The notes below the pieces were generated by a model that was given only the letters and a program-made list of their open reading frames with translations, was not told the origin of the DNA and made no database searches. The translations under genes and the position numbers were made by a program. A stretch of DNA of 64,000 bases, taken from contig CM076997.1 of the NCBI GenBank assembly GCA_039090855.1, positions 159,804,709-159,868,708 on the forward strand, written 5' to 3'. Shown here in pieces: positions 10,540 to 20,304 of the stretch. Each line of letters opens with the position of its first letter. Positions within the stretch are counted from its first letter, which is position 1. Source of the stretch: Macrothele yani (lineage: Eukaryota; Arthropoda; Arachnida; Araneae; Macrothelidae).

Positions 10540-13500
10540 CATCATCATCATCATCATTGTCAACCATTATCAATCCACTGCTGGACGAAGGTCTCCCCAA
10601 GTTTCCTCCACAACGGTCTGTCTTGTGCCAGTCTCCTCCATGTCACCCCTGCATACTTTCGAATTTCATCCACCCATCTCCCATGTGGTCTTCTTCTGGG
10701 TCTTTTCCTGTCCCTTGGAATCCAATCTAAAATTTCGGCTGTCCATCGATGATCTGTCCTTCTAACAGTATGTCCAGCCCATTGCCATTTCAGGGATTTG
10801 ACTCTGATCATGATGTCTTCCACTCTTGTCATTTTTCCGATCCACGAGTTCCTCTTCTTATCTCTCCTGGTTACACCAAGTATGCACCTCTCCATGCTTC
10901 TTTGAGTTGTCTGCAGCCTTTGTATGTCTCTTTTAGTTAAGGTCCACGTCTCTGCACCATACGTAAGCACTGGAAGGATGCATTGATCAAACACTTTTCT
11001 TTTAAGACATAATGGCATATTGCTCTTGAAAATTATGCTGTTTCTTCCAAAAGCTCTCCAGGCAAGTTTTGTGCGCCGATTAATTTCTTCATCAATGTGA
11101 CCCTCTCTTGATATCTGCTGTCCAAGATAAATGTACGTGTCTGTTATCTCCAGCTTTTCTCCATCAATCGATAAATCTTCATTTCTTGTAAAAGCATTGA
11201 ACATCACTTTTGTCTTCTGAAAGTTCATTTTTAATCCCACTTCTTTACTCTTGTCAGCAAGTTCCTGGATCATACTCTGCAGCTCTGATGGGCTAGTTGC
11301 AAAAATGACTACGTCATCAGCAAAACGAAGGTGGGTTAGATAATCTCCATTAATCTTTATCCCCTTGTTTTCCCAGCTCAGTGACTGAAAAACACCCTCC
11401 AATGTGGCATTAAAGAGCTTCGGAGATATGGTGTCACCTTGTCTCACTCCCTTTCCAATTTTTATGTGTGTTGTATTTTCAAACAGCCTAATCTTTGCAC
11501 TTGCATTTTCATAGATGTTATTAATAATATTAATGTATGCATCTTCAATACCGCAGGTTTTCAGAGCCATTGTAACTGCTGATGGTTTCACCGAATCAAA
11601 GGCTTTTTCATAATCGATAAAAGCCATGCACAATGGAAGTTCATATTCTCTCGCTCTTTCAATTAGTTCTCTCAGCACATGGATATGATCTATTGTGCTG
11701 TAGCCACTCCTGAATCCAGCTTGTTCTCTCGGTTGAGCCATGTCCAGTGTTACCTTCAAGCGGTGTGAAAGAACTTTAGTGAAGATTTTATAAACTACTG
11801 ATAGGAGGCTGATAGGTCTGTAGTTTCCGAGATCCTCAATGTCACCTTTCTTATGTAGCAGGATCATTGTAGCGGTGTTCCAATCCTCAGGAATCTTTCC
11901 TTCATTAAGGCATCGAGTGAAAATTTGGGCGAGTACTGTTTCGATTTCTCCACTTGCTTCTTGTATGATGTCTACAGTAATTCCATCTTCTCCTGGAGCT
12001 TTTCCCCGCTTCATGTTCTTGATTGCATGTGCAACTTCTGCTGGAAGGACTGGAGGAACTCTGGTACTGGTATCTTTCATGATGTCTGGAGTGCATGTAT
12101 CATCCCTTTCATATAATTTGGAGTAGAAATCTTTCACTCTTGTCAAAATTTCGCCTCTATTTCTTGTTACAGAACCATCTTCTTTTCTCAGTGCCATAAT
12201 CTGTTTTCTTCCCTTACTGAGATGTCCCTTTGCTATCTTTAGGCTTTGGTTGTTTTCAATTGCTTTCCTCACTAGTTCACAGTTGAATTTTCTTACGTCT
12301 TCAGTGATACTTTTTCGTACTGTCTTGCATAGCTCTATATATTCCACTTTGGAAGTCACATCTTCTTTAGTTGTCCTCATCTCTCTTCTTTTTTGCATCA
12401 ACATTTTCGTTTTTCCTGATAATTTATTTACATGCAACTTGTTCTTAGACCCAGCTAATTTTGTTGCTGTTTCCATAAGAGCTTTGGTTACTTTTCTGTT
12501 AACTTCAGAGATGTCCACTTCTTCCGACGTTAGGCCTTCTAAAGCAGAGAACCTGTTCTTCAGTTCCAACTTGAAGGTATTATGGTGTTTTTTAAGGTTG
12601 GTTATGTCAATAGATTTTGTTTGTCTTATGAGCTTGCCACGTTCAAGTTTAGTGTTGAGGTGCATCTTACATCTCACCAATCTATGGTCACTACCTGTGT
12701 TGAACTTGTTTAGCACACTGCAGTCTTCTATGACGAATTTTTTGTTACACATAATAAAATCAATTTCACTTGTCGTCCCATTTGGATGTCTCCATGTCCA
12801 TTTCCTGTGTGGCGTTTTCTTGAAAAAGGAGTTCAAGATGAAAAACCCTTCTGCCTCTGCAAACTCAACGAGAGTATTTCCACGCTGGTTTCTGTTGCCG
12901 TGACCGAATTTACCTACTGAAGTTTCATTCTGTTGCCGCTGCCCTATTTTTGCATTGAAATCTCCCATAATTATTTTCAAGTGCTGCTTACCTTTATTAT
13001 TTAGATGACAAATTTCCTCATAAAATTCTTCAATTTCTTCTTCAGGATGACTTGTGGTGGGTGCATAAGTTTGAATAATCTGAGCCTGGTATCTTCTCGA
13101 TAGTTGGATAACGAGTCGTGCAGCTCTGTCAGAGGAACTTTCAACTTCTACCACTTTATCCTTCAGTTTCTTGTTTATTATAAATCCAACACCACTAGTT
13201 CTGCCAGTATCTGTCCCACGATAGTAGAAGAGATGTCCACTTTTCAGTTCAATGAGATCTTCTCCTTTTCTCCTTACCTCACTTAGCCCCACGATGTCCC
13301 ACTTGATCCTTTGTAGTTCCTCTTCCAATTCAAGAAGCCTTGAATCAGAAGATAGGGAGCGTCCATTGTACGTTGCCAAGGTCAGCATCAGATGGCAGCC
13401 TAGTCCGGTCCTCCGGGGATTCTTAGCACCCTCTGCCTTCATGTCGCACTGGCCGCTGCCTTGGCCAGGTACATTCCAGCTGCCGGAGACTGAGGGCCAA

Positions 13501-13698
13501 GATTTAAGTTGTGGAGTCATTTTGGAGGGGTTTGGCCATAACTCACCACGCTGGCCAAGCGGGTTGGTGAGTGTGGGATAGAATTTCCTCTAATCCCGAT
13601 GGTATAGTTATACCGCTATGGGCGGTCGTCAGAGCCCCTTTAGTGGGAACAGGATGCACCACGAGAAGGCGGGGTTGAAATTTGTCAAGGAGAGGCTG
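10540..13698 (-). mobile_element. RTE LINE, copy D (intact ORF)
   Basis: The copy spans the leader to the ATG-repeat tail. The 5' end stops at 13698 within the shared leader, about 40 bases short of copies A, C and F. No target duplication matching the 3' flank is seen on the 5' side, where it abuts a decayed reading frame. That suggests slight 5' truncation or a small rearrangement. Confidence 0.93.
10560..13520 (-). CDS. RTE-type endonuclease/reverse transcriptase, intact 986 aa
   Basis: The protein nicks target DNA and copies the element RNA at the nick. Endonuclease domain, about residues 45-290: catalytic N52 (YNGRSL), E81 (GLSEVR), Y152 (TYAPT), D187/N189 (GDFNAKIG), D254 (SEIDFI) and D278/H279 (SDHRLV). 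Linker about 290-480, basic. Reverse transcriptase about 490-800: NYRPISLLSVVYK, EQAGFRSGYSTIDH, FIDYEKAFDSV, GVRQGDTISPKLF and the catalytic FADD at 733-736. A conserved C-terminal region ends in WIDNG. No stop or frameshift occurs in 987 codons, and every catalytic residue I could place is present. The start ATG at 13520 is shared by A, C and F and follows a 180-base leader. No nucleic-acid-binding ORF1 precedes it, as usual for RTE. Database relatives are often mislabelled craniofacial development protein 2. Confidence 0.95.
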   Translation of the reverse strand: MTPQLKSWPSVSGSWNVPGQGSGQCDMKAEGAKNPRRTGLGCHLMLTLATYNGRSLSSDSRLLELEEELQRIKWDIVGLSEVRRKGEDLIELKSGHLFYYRGTDTGRTSGVGFIINKKLKDKVVEVESSSDRAARLVIQLSRRYQAQIIQTYAPTTSHPEEEIEEFYEEICHLNNKGKQHLKIIMGDFNAKIGQRQQNETSVGKFGHGNRNQRGNTLVEFAEAEGFFILNSFFKKTPHRKWTWRHPNGTTSEIDFIMCNKKFVIEDCSVLNKFNTGSDHRLVRCKMHLNTKLERGKLIRQTKSIDITNLKKHHNTFKLELKNRFSALEGLTSEEVDISEVNRKVTKALMETATKLAGSKNKLHVNKLSGKTKMLMQKRREMRTTKEDVTSKVEYIELCKTVRKSITEDVRKFNCELVRKAIENNQSLKIAKGHLSKGRKQIMALRKEDGSVTRNRGEILTRVKDFYSKLYERDDTCTPDIMKDTSTRVPPVLPAEVAHAIKNMKRGKAPGEDGITVDIIQEASGEIETVLAQIFTRCLNEGKIPEDWNTATMILLHKKGDIEDLGNYRPISLLSVVYKIFTKVLSHRLKVTLDMAQPREQAGFRSGYSTIDHIHVLRELIERAREYELPLCMAFIDYEKAFDSVKPSAVTMALKTCGIEDAYINIINNIYENASAKIRLFENTTHIKIGKGVRQGDTISPKLFNATLEGVFQSLSWENKGIKINGDYLTHLRFADDVVIFATSPSELQSMIQELADKSKEVGLKMNFQKTKVMFNAFTRNEDLSIDGEKLEITDTYIYLGQQISREGHIDEEINRRTKLAWRAFGRNSIIFKSNMPLCLKRKVFDQCILPVLTYGAETWTLTKRDIQRLQTTQRSMERCILGVTRRDKKRNSWIGKMTRVEDIMIRVKSLKWQWAGHTVRRTDHRWTAEILDWIPRDRKRPRRRPHGRWVDEIRKYAGVTWRRLAQDRPLWRKLGETFVQQWIDNG

Positions 13699-14268
13699 CA
13701 GATCTGCTAAGCCAATAGCCAATTTTCTCTCATGCCTTTGATCGTTTAAAAATTCTCGTTCTTTAATAGGTATCAGATTCTTGCAATTAAACAACGAGTA
13801 GTCACAACACTTGCACGCTGATATTTCAAACAACCTATTTTCCGTAGACACCTGAAAAGTAAATTTTTTTTTTAATATTCAAGCTGTTTCTTGATTTTTT
13901 TTATATTCTCGCTGTTTTTATATTTCATAGGGTTTTTTTATATTTCTATATTTTTTGTGAAGTTCTTTAATCACATGTAAAATCTATTGATCGGATACAA
14001 CTGGAATAGAAGCCTTAGTTCATAGGATTTTGAATTCTGCCATCAAAATGTTAGAAATGTGTCCCAGAGTTGGTTATGTTTCTTTCTGAGAAGTTTCTAG
14101 TAAATTTAGACGTATCAACAAATAATTTCGAATCCCATCAGCATAGGTTGGTAATACTTTGTCTTTAAATTTTGAGGGTGGTCTAAACACATGCCATTTA
14201 ATGTCCTTTCTAGTTTTACGCATAGTTGCTTTATAATTAATAAGCGTGCAAATGAACAACACCAACAT
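13699..14268 (-). pseudogene. Decayed cysteine-containing transposon-type reading frame
   Basis: On the minus strand a degraded frame is visible from about 14268 to 13699. It reads KTRKDIKWHVFRPPSKFKDK, then PTYADGIRNYL, then after stops ILMAEFKIL and ASIPVVSDQ, then CKCCDYSLFNCKNL and FLNDQRHERKLAIGLADL. At least three in-frame stops and one frame change separate the pieces. I recall similar combinations in repeat-encoded proteins of arthropods but cannot name the family. Copy D interrupts it at 13698. The frame that joins it to the RTE leader (13543-13851) is accidental. Confidence 0.5.
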
Positions 14269-14766
14269 TCAGCACCGGAAACTCTGTTGCGTTGAGTCAC
14301 AGCTCAAAACAGAACTCAAATGATTATTTTTCACAAGGCACTAAATAAACAATTACCAAACAATTTAGTATCAACGGAATGCACGATTGATTGCACCACG
14401 CACGACTCCTCAATGGAAGCTATTGCGGAACTGAAAATCAAACCGAAAGTGATGCAGGAGCGGGGACATGTGGTGGAGGAGATCCTGTCCATTGCGCTAA
14501 CAATCATAATTCCTCAAGGTCACTTGAAAGCAGTGGCGGATCCAGCGGGGAGAGACTGGGGTGATCGCCCCTCCCCTCCTCTAAACCCTTACGAAGTTTT
14601 TACGTCTAAAATAGTGAAGATCGTAAATGATTAACTTTGCATATTTTGTTTTCAGTTTTTCTAAAAAATATTAACAATTAAACTTAGTACGGCGAATTTA
14701 AAATACTTGTTACATTGATTTAGGTTCAGCAAAAAAAGAAATAAGGGAATAGAATAAGGAGAGAGG

Positions 14767-14823
<57 letters not shown>

Positions 14824-15228
14824 CAAAAGATAAAGCGAAAACAAGGACAGCGGGAGTGCGGGGGTAAAAAATATGGGGATATTCTTTGTTAGTTCTTTGC
14901 TATTGTCATATTGTCTAGCATCTGTAACGTCTCGAAACAGGGTGAGGCAGAGCTTGGTACTGAAATCAGAGGGGATGGGAGAAACTGTGAATAACAATAT
15001 GATCTACGTACGTATGTTAATTGGATCATAAAGAAAATTCGTAAAACTGTCACCACCGCTTCCTCTCAGATGGTCTTTTTGGACCTTTATTTTTTCTTAT
15101 TTTTCCTGCTGCCTCACGGGCGCTTCCCGTTGTTCCACCCACTCCGAAGTCAATCATCGCTTGGGTTGGGCTGGCTGGGAGGCAGGCAGCGTGTCTAATA
15201 CGGCGTAATTTTCGGCATCTCCTGTTAC

Positions 15229-15232
<4 letters not shown>
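14269..15232. other. Non-coding stretch with GA repeat and a transposon-end-like motif
   Basis: No gene is seen. CAGTGGCGGATCCAG at 14531-14545, followed by a G-rich then C-rich run, resembles a hAT-type terminus, but no partner end was found. A GA-rich microsatellite occupies about 14755-14823. Confidence 0.5.
14755..14823. repeat. (GA)n microsatellite
   Basis: Almost uninterrupted GA dinucleotides with a few AAAG variants. The complementary reading gives only serine/leucine runs and is not coding. Confidence 0.95.

Positions 15233-15316
<84 letters not shown>
15233..15316. repeat. (AT)n microsatellite, about 84 bp
   Basis: Uninterrupted AT repeat that directly precedes the truncated end of RTE fragment G. 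The same repeat continues between G and E (15409-15427) and between E and F (15976-15996). Confidence 0.97.
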
Positions 15317-15319
<3 letters not shown>

Positions 15320-15409
15320 GGAGGAGACTGTCACAAGACAGACCGTTGCGATAAAATCTTGGGGAGACCTTTATCCAGCAGTGGATTGATAATAGTTGAC
15401 AATGATGAT
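15317..15409 (+). mobile_element. RTE LINE, fragment G (5'-truncated 3' end)
   Basis: About 90 bases match the last 28 codons, stop and ATG tail of the RTE in plus orientation, from ATGGAGGAGACTG to the GATGATGAT-type tail. It is more diverged than the other copies: the segment TGCGATAAAATCTTGG replaces the usual TGTGGAGGAAACTTGG. It is flanked by TA repeats on both sides and faces copy E tail to tail. Confidence 0.88.
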
Positions 15410-15427
15410 ATATATATATATATATAT

Positions 15428-15970
15428 CATCATCATCAACATTGTCAACCATTATCAATCCACTGCTGGACGAAGGTCTCCCCAAGTTTCCTCCACAACG
15501 GTCTGTCTTGTGCCAGTCTCCTCCATGTCACTCCCGCATAATTTCGAATTTCATCCACCCATCTTCCAAGTGGTCTTCTTCTGGGTCTTTTCCTGTCCCT
15601 TGGAATCCAATTTAAAATTTCTGCTGTCCATCGATGGTCTGTTCTTCTGGCAGTATGTCCAGCCCATTGCCATTTCAGGGATTTAACTCTGATCATGATG
15701 TCTTCCACTCTTGTCATTTTTCGGATCCACGTGTTCCTCTTCTTATCTCTCCTGGTTACACCAAGCATGCACCTGTCCATGCTGCTTTGAGTTGTTTGCA
15801 GCCTTTGTATGTCTCTTTTAGCTAAGGTCCACGTCTCTGCACCATACGTAAGCACTGGAAGGATGCATTGATCAAACACTTTTCTTTTAAGACATAATGG
15901 CATATTGCTCTTGAAAATTATGCTGTTTCTTCCAAAAGCTCTTCTCCAGGCACGTTTTGTACGCCGATTA

Positions 15971-15975
<5 letters not shown>
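15428..15975 (-). mobile_element. RTE LINE, copy E (5'-truncated)
   Basis: The copy retains the last ~175 codons, from EINRRTKRAWRRAFGRN to WIDNG, in one open frame (stop at 15445-15447), then the tail. A three-base duplication adds one arginine relative to D. The 5' truncation at 15975 joins (TA)n, and the tail also lies in (TA)n. The apparent upstream extension of the frame beyond 15975 reads microsatellite and the leader of copy F and is not coding. Confidence 0.9.
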
Positions 15976-16001
<26 letters not shown>

Positions 16002-16008
16002 CATACAT

Positions 16009-19000
16009 GGGATGTAAGGTCAGGTGATGCGTAACATCACAGCCTCTCCTTGACAAATGTCAACCCCGCCTTCTCGTGGTACATCCTGTTCCCACTAAAG
16101 GGGCTCTGACGACCGCCAATAGCGGTATAACTATACCATCGGGATTAGAGGAAATGCTATCCCACACTCACCAACCCGCTTGGCCAGCGTGGTGAGTTAT
16201 GGCCAAACCCCTCCAAAATGACTCCACAACTTAAATCTTGGCCCTCAGTCTCCGGCAGCTGGAATGTACCTGGCCAAGGCAGCGGCCAGTGCGACATGAA
16301 GGCAGAGGGTGCTAAGAATCCCCGGAGGACCGGACTAGGCTGCCATCTGATGCTGACCTTGGCGACGTATAACGGACGCTCCCTATCTTCTGATTCAAGG
16401 CTTCTTGAATTGGAAGAGGAACTACAAAGGATCAAGTGGGACATCGTCGGGCTAAGTGAGGTAAGGAGAAAAGGAGAAGATCTCATCGAACTGAAAAGTG
16501 GACATCTCTTCTACTATCGTGGGACAGATACTGGCAGAACTAGTGGTGTTGGATTTATAATAAACAAGAAACTGAAGGATAAAGTTGTAGAAGTTGAAAG
16601 TTCCTCTGACAGAGCTGCACGACTCGTTATCCAACTCTCGAGAAGATACCAGGCTCAGATTATTCAAACTTATGCACCCACCACAAGTCATGCTGAAGAA
16701 GAAATTGAAGAATTTTATGAGGAAATTCGTGATCTAAATAATAAAGGTAAGCAGCACTTGAAGATAATTATGGGAGATTTCAATGCAAAAATAGGGCACC
16801 GACAACAGAATGAAACTTCAGTAGGTAAATTCGGTCACGGCAACAGAAACCAGCGTGGAAATACTCTCGTAGAGTTTGCAGAGGCAGAAGGGTTTTTCAT
16901 CTTGAACTCCTTTTTCAAGAAAAAGCCACACAGGAAATGGACATGGAGACATCCAAATGGGACGACAAGTGAAATTGATTTTATTATGTGTAACAAAAAA
17001 TTCGTCATAGAAGACTGCAGTGTGCTAAACAAGTTCAACACAGACAGTGACCATAGATTGGTGAGATGTAAGATGCACCTCAACACTAAACTCGAACGTA
17101 GCAAGCTCATAAGACAAACAAAATGTATTGACATAACCAACCTTAAAAAACACCATAATACCTTCAAATTGGAACTGAAGAACAGATTCTCAGCTTTAGA
17201 AGGCCTTACATCGGAAGAAGTGGATATTTCTGAAGTTAACAGAAAAGTAACCAAAGCTCTTATGGAAACAGCAACAAAATTAGCTGGGTCTAAGAACAAA
17301 TTGCATGTGAACAAATTATCAGGAAAAACCAAAATGTTGATGCAAAAAAGAAGAGTGATGAGGACAACTAAAGAAGATGTGACTTCCAAAGTGGAATATA
17401 TAGAGCTATGCAAGACAGTACGAAAAAGTATCACTGAAGACGTAAGGAAATTCAACTGTGAACTGGTAAGGAAAGCAATTGAAAACAACCAAAGCCTAAA
17501 GATAGCAAAGGGACATCTCAGTAAGGGAAAAAAACAGATTATTGCACTGAGAAAAGAAGATGGTTCTGTAACAAGAAATAGAGGCGAAATTATGACAAGA
17601 GTGAAAGATTTCTACTCCAAATTATATGAAAGGGATGATACATGTACTCCAGACATCATGAAAGGTACCAGTACCAGAGTTCTTCCAGTCCTTCCAGCAG
17701 AAGTTGCACATGCAATCAAGAACATGAAGCGGGGAAAAGCTCCAGGAGAAGATGGAATTACTGTAGACATCATACAAGAAGCAAGTGGAGAAATCGAAAC
17801 AGTACTCGCCCAAATTTTCACTCGATGCCTTAATGAAGGGAAAATTCCTGAGGATTGGAACAACGCTACAATGATCTGGCTACATAAAAAACTTGACATT
17901 GAGGATCTCGGGAACTACAGACCTATCAGCCTCCTATCAGTGGTTTATAAAATCTTCACTAAAGTTCTTTCACACCGCTTGAAGGTGACACTGGACATGG
18001 CTCAACCGAGAGAACAAGCTGAATTCAGGAGTGGCTACAGCACAATAGATTATATCCACGTACTGAGAGAACTAATTGAAAGAGCGAGGGAATATGAACT
18101 TCCATTGTGCATGGCTTTTATCGATTATGAAAAAGCCTTTGATTCGGTGAAACCATCAGCAGTTGCAATGGCTCTGAAATCCTGCGGTATTGAAGATGCA
18201 TACATTAATATTATTAATAACATCTATGAAAATGCAAGTGCAAAGATTCGGCTGTTTGAAAATACAACACACATAAAAATTGGAAAAGGAGTGAGACAAG
18301 GTGACACCATATCTCCGAAGCTCTTTAATGCCACATTGGAAAATGTCTTTCAATCACTGAACTGGGAAAACAAAGGGATAAAGATTAATGGAGATTATCT
18401 AACCCACCTTCGTTTTGCTGATGACATAGTCATTTTTGCAACTACCCCATCAGAGCTACAGAGTATGATCCAGGAACTTGCTGACAAGAGTAAAGAAGTG
18501 GGATTAAAAATGAACTTTCAGAAGACAAAAGTGATGTACAATGCTTTTACAAGAAATGAAGATTTATCAATTGATGGAGAAAAGCTGGAGATAACAGACA
18601 CGTACGTTTTTCTTGGACAGCAGATATCAAGTGAGGGTCACATTGGTGAAGAAATTAATCGGCGTACAAAACTTGCCTGGAGAGCTTTTGGAAGAAACAG
18701 CATAATTTTAAAGAGCAATATGCCATTATGTCTTAAAAGAAAAGTGTTTGATCAATGCATCCTTCCAGTGCTTACGTATGGTGCAGAGACGTGGACCTTA
18801 ACTAAAAGAGACATACAAAGGCTGTAGACAACTCAAAGTAGCATGGAGAGGTGCATGCTTGGTGTAACCAGGAGAGATAAGAAGAGGAACACGTGGATCC
18901 GAAAAATGACAAGAGTGGAAGACATCATGATCAGAGTTAAATCCCTGAAATGGCAATGGGCTGGACATACTGCCAGAAGGACAGACCATCGATGGACAGC

Positions 19001-19201
19001 CGAAATTTTAGATTGGATTCCAAGGGACAGGAAAAGACCCAGAAGAAGACCACATGGGAGATGGGTGGATGAAATTCGAAAGTATGCGGGAGTGACATGG
19101 AGGAGACTGGCACAAGACAGACCGTTGTGGAGGAAACTTGGGGAGACCTTCGTCCAGCAGTGGATTGATAATGGTTGACAATGATGATGATGATGATGAT
19201 G
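16009..19201 (+). mobile_element. RTE LINE, copy F (full length, 12-bp target duplication)
   Basis: This is a complete 3.19-kb copy in plus orientation, from GGGATGTAAGGTCAGG to the ATG-repeat tail ending at 19201. The 12-bp direct repeat ATATACATACAT is perfect on both sides (15997-16008 and 19202-19213). The undamaged duplication and the single nonsense change point to a recent insertion. Confidence 0.95.
16218..19178 (+). pseudogene. RTE endonuclease/reverse transcriptase, copy F (single nonsense codon)
   Basis: The frame has exactly the same 987-codon length as copy D. It is open except for TAG at 18825-18827, where the other copies have CAG (a C-to-T transition). Codons 1-869 include the whole endonuclease and RT domains with all catalytic motifs, including RFADD, so the truncated product would lack only the C-terminal 117 residues. 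By eye about eight amino acids differ from copy D in the first 330 residues. Whether the shortened protein is active is unknown; the C-terminal region is conserved in RTE proteins. Confidence 0.95.
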
Positions 19202-19213
19202 ATATACATACAT

Positions 19214-20300
19214 ACTAACGTTATATTGAAAACAGTTTTATAATGGCTTCTGTCTTCCTTTTTTGTACCCAAGAGTAAACTTTTGGATCTGCCCCTGGTT
19301 GAAAATTAACGGTGGTTCGGGCACAGGCTAAATATAGTCCGATAGAGGTGAAATTTTAGACAGTCTTTTAACTCACCAGTAGACCACTTCCGCATATACA
19401 AGCATTCTAAATTTAAAACATGACGTTTTTCGCTCTACCCTAGTGTACACTACTCCCCTACCCTTTACGTTCCCCACACAGATATTTCTCAAGGGCATGG
19501 GGAACATGAAGTTTCTGTGTTCAAGAATGCGCGCTCGTAAGTCTGGGACCCAAAACATATCATTTCTGCAGTTCCCACTACTAAAATTAAAGTGCCGGTA
19601 TGTAAATTCCTGGTTACAAATAGCCTGCATGAAAAACTAGAAATAAGGAAGTGGCAGTATGCCGTACCGTCGTATACCGTCTCATTTCGAGCACTGCGTA
19701 TGACGTGGGAAATACAACAAGAACCACCTCACTGTATATCCAATAATAGCATATCTCCTCTTATGCGGGTTAATATCTAAATGACAGGAACTGTTTCTGT
19801 AAAGTTATTGTTAAAAATTTGCTTTTTACCAAATACATTTCCCGATAAAAACCTAAAAAAAAAAATTTCACTAGAACAGAAACTCTGCTTTCTACGCATT
19901 TTATTCTTGCTTATTTGCTAATTTCCATTTTTTTTTTCAGGAAAAGAAAACCGTGGACTTCTTGATCATTAGCAACAAATCATATTAGCTCTACTAATCA
20001 TATAAGCTCTATGTCATATTCTAACGTTTAACCATAATAGCTCTACTGAGGTTGCTGGTGATGGATGGAATCTTTTTCCCAGGGTCGCTAATAGTTAATG
20101 TGATTAGGATCTATTTCAAAAGTGCCATATTTCTTCCTAAAATGTTAGTTGTTCAGTCGACTTGTTGAATGTAACTTTGACGTTAAGACAATTTCTCTGT
20201 AGAACACTAAACGCTTAGCTCATGTTTGGTTTAATTTCATGAATTGGCTTCACTGTGAAACCTCAAATTTCTTACTCATAGCAGCTGAAAATCTTAACTG
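19214..20300. other. Non-coding stretch ending the hAT-bounded block
   Basis: No gene is seen. The right hAT-like terminus lies at 19682-19696, with inward sequence such as GTACGGCATACTGCCACTTCC on the minus strand. Fragments of that sequence (CCACTTCCGCA) also occur near 19383 and near position 34, which suggests other pieces of the same family. Confidence 0.5.
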
Positions 20301-20304
20301 ACAC

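Larger units (their letters stand above)
251..19696. mobile_element. Putative hAT element bounding the RTE block (composite, heavily invaded)
   Basis: The 15 bases CAGTGCTCGAAATGA at 251-265 recur as an exact reverse complement at 19682-19696. The 8 bases just outside are GGTATGAC (243-250) on the left and CGTATGAC (19697-19704) on the right, a 7/8 match. hAT transposons have short terminal inverted repeats often beginning CAG/CA and make 8-bp target duplications. A relic of a hAT dimerisation domain lies inside, near the left end, at about 2225-2430. These three observations together suggest that an old hAT element was expanded to 19.4 kb by later insertions. Beyond the first 15 bases the two ends agree only loosely. 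The alternative is two unrelated copies of the same family that happen to share similar flanks. Confidence 0.45.

Noticed and set aside
11905..12126. Short frames of 63-95 codons within the RTE copies on both strands
   Set aside because: They are out-of-frame readings of the EN-RT gene, repeated at corresponding positions in all copies.
13543..13851. Frame joining CKCC-type protein remains to the RTE leader as a fusion gene
   Set aside because: The join is simply the insertion boundary of copy D; the RTE part of the frame is leader sequence, not coding.
15050..15485. Frames of Tyr-Ile repeats over the AT microsatellite
   Set aside because: They translate (AT)n and have no coding meaning.
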